Source: Oscillochloris sp.
GTDB taxonomy: Bacteria > Chloroflexota > Chloroflexia > Chloroflexales > Chloroflexaceae
Direction: 5' to 3'
Length of the DNA: 59,379 nt
NCBI GenBank assembly: GCA_012032775.1
Contig: JAAUQO010000008.1
Span: 1-59,379, forward strand
Shown here piece after piece: positions 9,665 through 17,557 of this stretch. Every line of letters starts with the position of its first letter. Position 1 is the first letter of the stretch. The notes under the pieces were generated by a model that worked only from the letters and a program-made list of their open reading frames with translations, was not told the DNA's origin and searched no databases. Made by a program: the position numbers and the translations under genes.

Positions 9665-11761
9665 TCAAAATTCCAGACAATAACAACTGAACGGCGCGAG
9701 CAAGGCATAGGCGCCGGCAGCGTTCTGCTTAAAGTCGATCGGCGCGTGTCCAAGCAGATCGCGCCCCACCGGCAACGCTGGTGCGCCGCTATCCAGACGC
9801 ACCCGGCATGGATGCGCGCCGAAGTTGATCAACCCAACCAACCGCCGGCCGGCATACTCGCGGATCACCGAAAAAACCGCCGGGCCGTCGCGATCCAACA
9901 GACCGAATGCAGCACTTCCCATCCGCAAGGCCGGCTCCTCATGCCAGAGCCGCAATACGGCCCGCAGCGCCGCCTCGTCGCTTTGTTCCTGGCCCGACCA
10001 GAGTGCCGGGACGAAGCCGCACAATACCATGCCGGCCAGCAACATCCGGCTGATCCGCGAACCGCGCAAGCCATCGGCGAGCGGATTGATCATGCAGGTA
10101 TCATGCATCTCCATAAAGCCGATCCGCGCCGGCGCCCCACGCACCACCCGATGGTGGTCGTCGAGATAGTAGCCGAGTTCCTGCGGCGTCAGGCGGCTGA
10201 GGGCGGCATGAACGAACATGTGATGTACCGGGTAATCGAACAGACCATCGCAGATCGGCGCAAAAGCCGGGCCGGGCAAGGTCGAGAGTAACGCGGCGTC
10301 GGTACGCACCCGGCGCAGCGCCGGACGCAGCCGGGCCAGCACCCGCAGCGGCGCCAGACTCCCGGCGCTGGCGTGGGTACTGCGCCGGTTCCAACTCGGC
10401 GCGGGATTAAACGGCTCAACGGCGCGGTAGCCGTCTAACTCAAGATCGACGGCGGTTGCCAGGGCCCAATCGATCACATACTGTTGCAGATCGGGATGTT
10501 GCCAATCGAACTGATAGCGACCGGGCGGCGGGATCACATTCGGATGCAGGCCAACCACCGGCACACCATTGGGCGTGCCGATCACAAAGGCGCCGCTTTC
10601 ATCGCGCACAAACCAATCGGCATGCTCGGCCAGATAGCGTGATTCGACACATGCGCCCTGCAACGGCAAATCCAACAGCACATGCATCCCAAGATCGTGG
10701 GCCTGACGCACCAGTGCCCGGGCTGCGGCCAGATCGCCCAATGCCGGATCGATGCGCTCAAAATCCTGAACACTATGCGGATTACCGCCGGTGATACAGA
10801 TCGGCAACAACGCCAGGCAACGCACACCCAGATCGGCCAATGCCGGCAACTGCGCGGCTAAACCCACCAATCCGCCGTGACGACGCGCATCGGCTACATA
10901 GATCGCCGTATCGTGCAACCAACGGGCCGGTTCAGGTAAGGTCGCGATCGTACGTCGATCGATCTCGGCGGTGATCGCCGTCCAGGCACTGGGCAACAGC
11001 ACCACCTGTTGCGTGCCGGAGATCACTTGTTCGCCGGGGCGTAACCAGCCGCACAAACCAACTTCGTGGCCCAGGCTGACACTTGTGGAAATTCCGTCGC
11101 GGCCCTGCAAAAACGGCAACGCCGCCTCAGCTTCCGTCTCATACCAGCAAAGCAAACAGAGCGCCGGATCGCCATTATGCAGCGCCAGCAAGCCCGGCCC
11201 CTGCGAGGGCGTCGGCTCCATGGCACTGCCGCCGCGTAATCCGGGCGCAAAGAAACGGCGCGGCAAGACCGTTCGCCGTTGCGCCGCCGCAACACCAAGG
11301 CCAACCCGCGGCCGTACACTATTGCCGGGAGCTTCGAAGCGGCAGGTGGCAGCCGGGCCGACACAGGCGTTGGGCAACATCAGCCGCAGGCCACACAAGC
11401 GCAGATCATCAAGCCCGGCGTTTTCGATCGTCACCTGGCGACTGATCAGATCTTCCCGAATGGTATAGCGGTCAAGAATCGTCAGCGGCCCGAGGCCAAC
11501 GGCGATCATCACCGACACGCGATCCGATTCGGCATCGATCCGATGCCAGAGAAAGCGGGCGAACGCGCGAGTGCTCAGCCAGCCGTCGGTTGTACCAAGC
11601 GCCAGATCAAGACTCAGCGTCGGCGGGCCGTAGCCAAGGACATTCAACCCACCGGGATGCCGTAATAGAACCAGCACGCCATCCTCGCGCGACCAGCCCA
11701 ACTCGACATCTTCGGTATGCAGCAGTACTTCGCGACCGGTTTCGTATGACTCAAACCACAC
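9665..11761 (-). CDS. GH13 (alpha-amylase family)-like protein lacking catalytic residues
   Basis: A 698-residue cytoplasmic protein. The N-terminal ~270 residues form a beta-rich region. From about 285 on the order of GH13 motifs can be followed: ALADLGVRCLALLPICITGG (barrel strand 1-2), ARALVRQAHDLGMHVLLDLP (normally region I ending DVVxNH, here DLPLQG), LELDGYRAVEPFN (region II, normally GFRxD, here Val448 at the nucleophile position), no Glu in the region III stretch TDAALLSTLPGP, and EMHDT (region IV His553-Asp554 retained). The nucleophile and acid/base are therefore absent. It is probably a non-hydrolytic carbohydrate-binding or regulatory relative. The GTG start at 11761 is 12 nt after the pfkB stop; the ribosome-binding site is weak. 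Confidence 0.7.
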   Translation of the reverse strand: MWFESYETGREVLLHTEDVELGWSREDGVLVLLRHPGGLNVLGYGPPTLSLDLALGTTDGWLSTRAFARFLWHRIDAESDRVSVMIAVGLGPLTILDRYTIREDLISRQVTIENAGLDDLRLCGLRLMLPNACVGPAATCRFEAPGNSVRPRVGLGVAAAQRRTVLPRRFFAPGLRGGSAMEPTPSQGPGLLALHNGDPALCLLCWYETEAEAALPFLQGRDGISTSVSLGHEVGLCGWLRPGEQVISGTQQVVLLPSAWTAITAEIDRRTIATLPEPARWLHDTAIYVADARRHGGLVGLAAQLPALADLGVRCLALLPICITGGNPHSVQDFERIDPALGDLAAARALVRQAHDLGMHVLLDLPLQGACVESRYLAEHADWFVRDESGAFVIGTPNGVPVVGLHPNVIPPPGRYQFDWQHPDLQQYVIDWALATAVDLELDGYRAVEPFNPAPSWNRRSTHASAGSLAPLRVLARLRPALRRVRTDAALLSTLPGPAFAPICDGLFDYPVHHMFVHAALSRLTPQELGYYLDDHHRVVRGAPARIGFMEMHDTCMINPLADGLRGSRISRMLLAGMVLCGFVPALWSGQEQSDEAALRAVLRLWHEEPALRMGSAAFGLLDRDGPAVFSVIREYAGRRLVGLINFGAHPCRVRLDSGAPALPVGRDLLGHAPIDFKQNAAGAYALLAPFSCYCLEF

Positions 11762-11773
11762 ATGCGCTCTCAG

Positions 11774-12631
11774 CTACAAAGAGGTGTCACCTTCGCCGCA
11801 AGAAGCAGCGAGTTGCTGCGCTGCCGTAGCACAGGCCAGTTCCAGAATCTGCGGCCAGGCCATACCCTGCACAAGCCCCCAGGCCACGCCGGCCCGAAAG
11901 GCATCGCCGGCACCGGTCGTATCGGCCACTGTAAGCGGCGCCGGCTGAAGCGTACATACGCGCTGCGCGCCTGATTCCAGCCAGAGCGCTCGCACCGGCC
12001 GCAGGCCATCGGTGACAACCACAGCGGCGCCGCGCACGCCATGCAATGCCGCCATCTGGGTTGCACAATCCGCATCGGGATTATGGGCCGCCAGGAGTTC
12101 GGCCGACGTGACGATCACATCGGCGTACTTCGCCAGTGGATCGTCGGGGCCGGTCGCATCACCAACCAGCAACGGCTTAGCGGCGGCGGCCGCACATGCA
12201 GCGAACGCCGTGGTATGCGGGCCATAACGCGTCACACTGAGCAAACGGCAAGCGGCAAGCAGATCATCCGGCGGCGGTTGAAACGGCAGTGGATCAGCCC
12301 GCAGTGCCAGAATCGTACGCTGGCCATCGGGCGTGATCAAAATATGACAGATCGGCGTCGTCGCAGGTGGCTCACGTTGCACAAATGCCGCCAGATCGAG
12401 ATCGATCAGAGCCTGAGCCACCACATTGCCGGCCGGATCATCGCCGAGCGGATCGCCGAGCAAGGCCACCCGTGCGCCCAACGCCCGCAGCGTACGGGCC
12501 TCGTTCAGCGCATTGCCGCCGGCCATCCAACGCGAGGCCCGCACATGCACGCCGGCACCGGCCTGCGGCATGTAGGGCAGCCACATGCGAAGATCGGCGC
12601 AGATCGCACCATAACAGAGTACATCGTACAT
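11774..12631 (-). CDS. PfkB-family carbohydrate kinase
   Basis: A 285-residue ribokinase-like sugar or nucleoside kinase. The start at ATG 12631 (MYDVLCYGAICADL) is chosen from family alignment and from the promoter three nucleotides upstream. The family's two signatures are visible: the glycine-rich substrate end RWMAGGNALNEARTLRALGA, and the C-terminal ATP and anion-hole motif VADTTGAGDAFRAGVAWGL, with the catalytic Asp in GAGDAF. The phosphate acceptor cannot be read from sequence. It is the first gene of an apparent operon with the degenerate GH13 protein, so a sugar substrate is a fair guess. Confidence 0.88.
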   Translation of the reverse strand: MYDVLCYGAICADLRMWLPYMPQAGAGVHVRASRWMAGGNALNEARTLRALGARVALLGDPLGDDPAGNVVAQALIDLDLAAFVQREPPATTPICHILITPDGQRTILALRADPLPFQPPPDDLLAACRLLSVTRYGPHTTAFAACAAAAAKPLLVGDATGPDDPLAKYADVIVTSAELLAAHNPDADCATQMAALHGVRGAAVVVTDGLRPVRALWLESGAQRVCTLQPAPLTVADTTGAGDAFRAGVAWGLVQGMAWPQILELACATAAQQLAASCGEGDTSL

Positions 12632-12640
12632 ACGCGGCGC

Positions 12641-12649
12641 ATTATAGCA
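12641..12649 (-). promoter_or_regulatory. extended -10 promoter of pfkB
   Basis: Read on the minus strand the sequence is TGCTATAAT. The hexamer ends 9 nt before the ATG at 12631, predicting a leader of about three nucleotides or none. Confidence 0.7.
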
Positions 12650-12721
12650 CGCACCAATTCGTAACATACACTTTCGGTCGGTTTCAATGACTATGCCGGC
12701 GAAACCAGCCGAAAAACATCG

Positions 12722-12727
12722 TACAAT
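12722..12727 (+). promoter_or_regulatory. -10 element of the gene at 12734
   Basis: TACAAT ends exactly 6 nt before the ATG at 12734. There is no Shine-Dalgarno sequence, so a leaderless transcript is predicted. Confidence 0.55.
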
Positions 12728-12733
12728 AACGCC

Positions 12734-13273
12734 ATGCATACCGACCAAGAAACCCTGGCCCGGCAACTGGAACAACGCCTGCCTGAAGAACTCCGCATAG
12801 CACCGCCCATCATCCAGCGTTATGAGGATGAACTGCTGATCATGCTGACGATCGCGCCGCCGGAAACCCCCGGCGATGACCCATTGCGGGCCGCACAACA
12901 GCAGATCGCCGTGCAGCGCGAATCCAGCCGGAAACTGCGCATGCAACTCGCCGCCGAAATTCAACGGGCGGTGGGCCTACCAGTCGCCTGGGGCATGCGC
13001 GTCGGCGACGTGGAAGTCCTGTTCACCTCGCGAACCGTGCCGGTGATGACCAGGCTCAACCGGCTGGAACGCGATGTCCTCGATACCCTGGTCGCCGCCG
13101 GGGTCGCCGATACCCGCAGCAGCGCGCTGGCCTATGTAGTGCGAACCTTCGCGCTCGAACATGGATCCTGGCTGGAGGAAGTACGTGGGGCGATCGCCGA
13201 GGTGAGCCGGGTACGCGGCCGGTTGAAAATTCGCCCTCGCCGCAGTCCGCCCCAAACCTCCGATGAGCCTTGA
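12734..13273 (+). CDS. conserved-looking hypothetical protein
   Basis: I do not recognise this 179-residue protein. It is soluble, with no signal peptide or membrane segment. An acidic N-terminal half (EELRIAPPIIQRYEDELLIMLT, then a Gln/Arg-rich helix) is followed by a segment with compact helices, LERDVLDTLVAAGVADTRSS then ALAYVVRTFALEHGSWLEEV, and a very basic tail rich in Arg. The last helical pair resembles the style of small DNA-binding or toxin-antitoxin-like helices, but there is no diagnostic motif. A good start, normal codon use and a promoter 6 nt upstream support it as real. It stands alone between divergent pfkB and a tRNA gene. Confidence 0.7.
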   Translation: MHTDQETLARQLEQRLPEELRIAPPIIQRYEDELLIMLTIAPPETPGDDPLRAAQQQIAVQRESSRKLRMQLAAEIQRAVGLPVAWGMRVGDVEVLFTSRTVPVMTRLNRLERDVLDTLVAAGVADTRSSALAYVVRTFALEHGSWLEEVRGAIAEVSRVRGRLKIRPRRSPPQTSDEP

Positions 13274-13323
13274 CAAGGGCGGTGCTTACTGTTACGCTAA
13301 TGCCGGTTCGCAACCAATGATGT

Positions 13324-13400
13324 CGGGGCGTGGCTCAGTCTGGTAGAGCACCGCGTTTGGGACGCGGGGGTCGGGGGTTCGAATCCCTCCGCCCCGACCA
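13324..13400 (+). tRNA. tRNA-Pro (anticodon TGG), CCA encoded
   Basis: A full cloverleaf can be folded. The acceptor stem CGGGGCG (13324-13330) pairs with CGCCCCG (13390-13396). The D arm is GCTC/GAGC. The anticodon stem CCGCG/CGCGG encloses the loop TTTGGGA, giving anticodon TGG. The T arm has the standard loop TTCGAAT. Discriminator A13397 is followed by an encoded CCA at 13398-13400. Confidence 0.97.
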
Positions 13401-13431
13401 TAGAATTCAATGATGCGGCGAATACAAGAAC

Positions 13432-13470
13432 AACGCCGGCAGCAGGCGCAGTTGCGTCGGCGCCGGCGTT
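13432..13470 (+). terminator. hairpin after tRNA-Pro
   Basis: AACGCCGGC (13432-13440) pairs with GCCGGCGTT (13462-13470), followed by TTCGTT. It lies 32 nt beyond the tRNA 3' end and is a likely terminator for it. Confidence 0.55.
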
Positions 13471-13509
13471 TCGTTATCGGCCCGAAAGCCGTATGCTACG
13501 GAGCGATCG

Positions 13510-14211
13510 ATGGCCTCGATTTTGTTGGTGGAAGACGAAACCACACTCGCCGAAACGCTGCGCTACAACCTTGAGCGTGAGGGTTATGCCGTATTGTTGG
13601 CCGGTGATGGTGTTCAGGGGCTTGAACTGGCCCGCCGCGAACGCCCGGATCTGGTGGTGCTCGACATTATGCTGCCGCGCCTCGACGGTTTTTCGGTCTG
13701 CCGCATCCTGCGCCAGGAGAGCGATGTGCCCGTGATTATGCTCACAGCTCGCCAGGACGAGGTCGATCGGATCGCCGGGCTGGAATTGGGCGCCGACGAT
13801 TATATCAGCAAGCCGTTCAGCCTGGGCGAGTTTCTGGCCCGCGTACGGGCGATCATGCGCCGCGCCGACCGCCAACCACGCTCGTCCGGCCGCGAAGTGC
13901 TGGAGGCCGGCCCGCTGCGGGTTGATACCAGCAGCCGGCGGGCATGGCGCGAAGGGCAGGAACTTGCCCTGCCGCAAAAAGAATTCGACTTGCTGACCTG
14001 TCTGATCCGTAATCGCGGCATCGCGCTCTCGCGCGATCTGTTGCTCGAACGAGTCTGGGGGCTGGATTTCATCGGCGATAGTCGCACTGTCGATGTCCAC
14101 ATCCGCTGGCTCCGCGAGAAAATCGAACCCGAACCGGCGAAGCCCCGCCATATTCAGACCGTCCGTGGGGTCGGTTATCGCTTCGAAGCCAGCGACCAGG
14201 AAGATGTCTAA
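13510..14211 (+). CDS. OmpR/PhoB-family response regulator
   Basis: A 233-residue two-component regulator. The receiver domain (1-115) has the acidic pair in LVEDETT, the phosphorylated Asp in VVLDIMLPRLDG, Thr in MLTARQ and Lys in YISKPFS. The C-terminal winged helix (about 135-230) has the usual ending VHIRWLREKIE then IQTVRGVGYRFE. The start is ATG 13510 with GGAG upstream. The matching histidine kinase begins 83 nt later, so the pair corresponds to PhoP/PhoR or RegX3/SenX3 type systems, often phosphate-responsive. No pst or phosphatase gene is nearby to confirm the signal. Confidence 0.93.
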   Translation: MASILLVEDETTLAETLRYNLEREGYAVLLAGDGVQGLELARRERPDLVVLDIMLPRLDGFSVCRILRQESDVPVIMLTARQDEVDRIAGLELGADDYISKPFSLGEFLARVRAIMRRADRQPRSSGREVLEAGPLRVDTSSRRAWREGQELALPQKEFDLLTCLIRNRGIALSRDLLLERVWGLDFIGDSRTVDVHIRWLREKIEPEPAKPRHIQTVRGVGYRFEASDQEDV

Positions 14212-14294
14212 GCCCGAGTTTGAATGTCATTATGGTTGCCCCGCACCCAGTTTCGGCAATCACACGGGCAACGACACATCCGATAGAGGCTTTC

Positions 14295-15578
14295 ATGACC
14301 GCCCTCGAACTGGTATTGGCACTGGTAGTCGTCGGTAGCTTCGGACTTTCGATCTGGCTCTGGGGAAAGCTACGCAGCACCATGGCGCTGCGCACAACGC
14401 TGATCGCCTCGCCGCTCCAGAAGGTGCCGGCCAATCAGGCAGATCCGGCCGCCGCCGCAAGCGAAATCGAACTGCTGGTGGAAGAACCGCCGCCCGCGAT
14501 CCTCAAGGCCGATCAGCAACCGCTCTTTCTCGCCGCCGCCTTAGCCCTTGATGTCGGGATGGTTGTTGTCGATCGCCGGCGCACCGTCCAATTCCTCAAT
14601 CCTTACGCCGAACAAGTGTTGAACAATCAGCGCGCCCGCTGCCTCGGCGACGCGTTGATCGCCCTGCTGCGCGACCATCAGGCCGATGCCACCGTCGGCG
14701 ATGTGCTGGGCGACGGCGAGCCGCGCGAGATCACCATGAACCGTTCGTCAGCGGCCGAACCCTGCGCATCAGAATCACCAGACTCGGCCATGATGATGAT
14801 ATTTCGGGCGCGCTGCTGCTGATCCGTGATCTGACCCAGATTAGCATGTTGGAACGCTCGCGGCGTGATCTAGTGGCGAATGTCAGCCATGAGTTGCGGA
14901 CGCCGCTCGCCTCGCTCAAACTACTGGATCGAAACGGTTCAATCCGAGCCGCCGCCCGATGTCAGTAAACGGATGCTCGGCCAGATGTCGCAGGAGGTTG
15001 ATGCGGTTACGCAGTTGGTCGATGAATTGCACGAACTCTCGCAGATCGAATCGGGCCGGGTGACGCTGAAACTGGCCCCAACTACGATCGAACATGTGGT
15101 GGAGCGCGCACTCGAACGGATCAAGCCGCAAGCCGACCGCAAGCGTATTCAGATCGCCGCCCAACCACAGACAAAGGTACCGCCGGCATTGGTCGATGCC
15201 GACCGGATCGGCCAGGTTCTACTGAACTTGCTCCATAATGCCGTCAAATTCACCGCCGACGGCGGGCAGGTTGTGGTGAAAACCGAACTCCTCACGATCG
15301 ACCAATCGCCGGCGCCGCCCATACCCGCCGACCATGCATCCGGCATCTGGGTTCAGGTCAGTATCAGCGACACCGGGATCGGCATTCCATCGCAGGAATT
15401 GGCCCGTATCTTCGAGCGCTTCTACAAAGTTGATCGCGCCCGTACCCGCAACGCCGGCGGCACCGGGTTGGGCCTGGCGATCGCCAAACACCTGATCGAA
15501 GGCCACGGCGGCCGGCTCTGGGCCGACAGCGCTGAAGGCCGCGGCAGCACCTTCACGTTTACCTTACCGGCGGCGTAG
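14295..15578 (+). CDS. PhoR-type sensor histidine kinase, two frameshifts
   Basis: The partner of the regulator at 13510. ATG 14295 begins one membrane helix (MTALELVLALVVVGSFGLSIWLW), followed by a PAS-like segment (VGMVVVDRRRTVQFLNPYAEQ). Near 14735 the frame slips: EIT should continue with NEPFVSGRTLRI, meaning one base is missing. The H-box VANVSHELRTPLASLKLL (His codon 14888-14890) is then read. At 14926-14927 one G is extra; removing it restores IETVQSEPPPDVSKRML. The HATPase domain follows with ISDTGIGIP and GTGLGLAIAKHLIEGHGG. The two shifts compensate and give 427 residues, typical for SenX3/PhoR. Compensation and intact domains argue for sequencing error rather than decay. Confidence 0.88.
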
Positions 15579-15623
15579 GCCACAGGCCGTAAGCAACCGC
15601 CCTGGATCCTATAGGAATAATCA

Positions 15624-17003
15624 ATGCAGATCATCCCTTTCGGCGCGGCCGGCGAAGTGACCGGATCGGCCTATCTTGTTACCACCACAAATGCCCGCAT
15701 CTTGATCGACTTCGGCCTGTTCCAGGGTGAAGACGACGACGTACGCAATGTCGTTCCGCAAGGCTTAGAGCCACAAAACCTCGATGCAGTCGTTATCACC
15801 CACGGCCACCTCGATCACGTCGGGCGGTTGCCGCTGTTGCTGAAAAACGGCTTGCGCGGGCCGATCTACGGTACGCCGGCCAGTCTGGCGATCGCCGAAC
15901 TTATTCTCGCCGACAGCGCCGGCATTCAGCAAAGCGATGTCGATCATGCAAACCGCCGGCGTGAACGGGCCGGTCTGCCGCTGCTGAAACCGCTCTACGA
16001 TGACAACGACGTCGCACGAACGATCAGGCGCTTCAAGCCATTGCCCTACAACCAGTTCGTCGATGTCGCTCCCGGCATCAGCGCCTGCATGTACGAAGCC
16101 GGTCATATCCTCGGCTCAGCCAGCATCAGCCTGCGCGCCGACGACCGCAGCGTCGTATTCTCCGGCGACATCGGCCCCCACGAGGTGCCGTATCTGCGCG
16201 ACCCGGCGCGCATTACGGAAACCGTGGATCTGGTTGTGCTTGAATCGACCTACGGCAACCGCGATCACCGGCCACGCTCGGAAACCCTGGCCGAGTTCAC
16301 AGATGTTGTGAGCGCCGCAGTCCATTCAGGCGGCAAGATTCTGGTGCCGGCCTTTGCAATCGGCCGTGCTCAGGAGATTTTGTACCAACTGGCCGCGATC
16401 TTCCGCAGCGGCGCTGTGCAACCGTTTCCGGTCTATCTTGACAGCCCGCTGGCGATCCGCGCCCTGGAGGTCTACCGGCGCCACCCCGAGCTTGCCGACC
16501 GCGAAGCGGCCGCCTTGATCCGCAGCGGCGGCTGGCTCGATGGAATCGAACAACTGGAATTGTGTGTCAGCAGCAACGACTCGCGGGCGATCAACGATGT
16601 GCGCGGACCGTGCCTGATCATCGCCGGTTCGGGGATGTGTACCGGCGGGCGAATCGTACACCACCTTCGGCATAACCTGTGGCGCCGCGAGACGGTTGTG
16701 TTGTTTGTCGGGTATCAGGCCGTCGGCACCCCTGGCCGGCGCATCATCGACGGCGCACAGTACGTCAGGATCTTCGGCGACGACATTGCAGTACGGGCCC
16801 GCGTCGCCACCCTCGGCGGATTCAGCGCCCATGCCGGACGCAGTGAACTCCTGGCATGGCTCGAACCACTCGCCGCCGCTCAGCCGCGGGTTGTACTTAC
16901 CCACGGCGAAGACACGGCCCGCGCGGCACTGGCCGATGCGATCCGGTCGCGCTACAACATCAACGCCGAGGTACCGACATTCGGCGAGAAGATCGCTCTT
17001 TAA
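15624..17003 (+). CDS. beta-CASP metallo-beta-lactamase nuclease (RNA-processing exonuclease family)
   Basis: A 459-residue protein of the bacterial and archaeal CPSF-like family. Motif 2 THGHLDHVG carries the zinc ligands; further ligands lie in YEAGHILGSASI (motif 3) and FSGDIGPHEVPYL (motif 4). The beta-CASP insert holds ESTYGNRDH and the three family motifs, including VPAFAIGRAQE, SGMCTGGRIVHHL and FSAHAGRSELL. Members act as ribonucleases. It is shorter and differently arranged than RNase J, so it is not RnjA itself. The ATG start has AGGAAT upstream. It follows the kinase gene after 45 nt, but shared control is unproven. Confidence 0.9.
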   Translation: MQIIPFGAAGEVTGSAYLVTTTNARILIDFGLFQGEDDDVRNVVPQGLEPQNLDAVVITHGHLDHVGRLPLLLKNGLRGPIYGTPASLAIAELILADSAGIQQSDVDHANRRRERAGLPLLKPLYDDNDVARTIRRFKPLPYNQFVDVAPGISACMYEAGHILGSASISLRADDRSVVFSGDIGPHEVPYLRDPARITETVDLVVLESTYGNRDHRPRSETLAEFTDVVSAAVHSGGKILVPAFAIGRAQEILYQLAAIFRSGAVQPFPVYLDSPLAIRALEVYRRHPELADREAAALIRSGGWLDGIEQLELCVSSNDSRAINDVRGPCLIIAGSGMCTGGRIVHHLRHNLWRRETVVLFVGYQAVGTPGRRIIDGAQYVRIFGDDIAVRARVATLGGFSAHAGRSELLAWLEPLAAAQPRVVLTHGEDTARAALADAIRSRYNINAEVPTFGEKIAL

Positions 17004-17008
17004 CCATT

Positions 17009-17040
17009 GGCGTAGGACGAAACGGGCTTCGTCCTACGCC
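17009..17040. terminator. bidirectional hairpin between convergent genes
   Basis: GGCGTAGGACGAA (17009-17021) is a perfect inverted copy of TTCGTCCTACGCC (17028-17040), with a 6-nt loop. It lies between the + strand nuclease gene and the - strand small membrane protein, suiting a terminator for both, though no long T run follows. Confidence 0.6.
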
Positions 17041-17067
17041 ACAATACCAGCAATCCCCATATCTCCC

Positions 17068-17292
17068 CTAATCTCTTAGCCCCCGCAGCGCCCAACGCCG
17101 CCCGGCCATACCGGCGCGTATCTCACGAAACACCCCAATCTGCCGGCTCAACATTCCGATCATCGTCACCGCCAACAGCATCAACGCCATCGTCAATGCG
17201 AAGCGGAGAAGCGCCAGCACCCCAAGCACAAACCGCGTGATCGCGCGTAAGAAGACGGCCCCACGGCGGGCCGAAAAAAGTGTCGTCGTCAC
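17068..17292 (-). CDS. small membrane protein, unknown function
   Basis: A 74-residue protein starting at GTG 17292, chosen because AAGGAG lies 8 nt upstream. A central hydrophobic stretch of about 35 residues (FVLGVLALLRFALTMALMLL and following) would form one long or two short membrane helices; the C-terminal third is Arg-rich (GMAGRRWALRGLRD) and probably cytoplasmic. A longer open frame extends upstream to 17568, but it lacks a start signal and is not counted. It is oriented head-to-head with the SulP gene across 265 nt. No family recognised. Confidence 0.5.
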   Translation of the reverse strand: MTTTLFSARRGAVFLRAITRFVLGVLALLRFALTMALMLLAVTMIGMLSRQIGVFREIRAGMAGRRWALRGLRD

Positions 17293-17516
17293 AGTCGTAT
17301 CTCCTTCAAGACGATAACCGGCGTCTGCCGGAGGCGTAAGATCGTCACACCATATTGTAAGACGTTCACCGAGTTTGAAAAGGGTGCAGCTTCCCGAACA
17401 TCCCGTGGTACGATACATGAACTGATTCCATGGTTCAGCCGGAAAGCCGTATGCCGTTGCCAACAACCTCGTCTGAGCGACGATACAGGTTTGCCGGGTT
17501 GGAACACACTTAAGAG

Positions 17517-17551
17517 ATTCCGAATTCTGCATTCTGAATTCTGAATTTGCA
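17517..17551 (+). repeat. heptamer array ATTCYGA x5
   Basis: Five consecutive 7-nt units: ATTCCGA, ATTCTGC, ATTCTGA, ATTCTGA, ATTTGCA. The array ends 6 nt before the ATG of the SulP gene and occupies the place where a ribosome-binding site would be. The same unit recurs at 34654-34681. Confidence 0.8.
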
Positions 17552-17557
17552 CTACCC

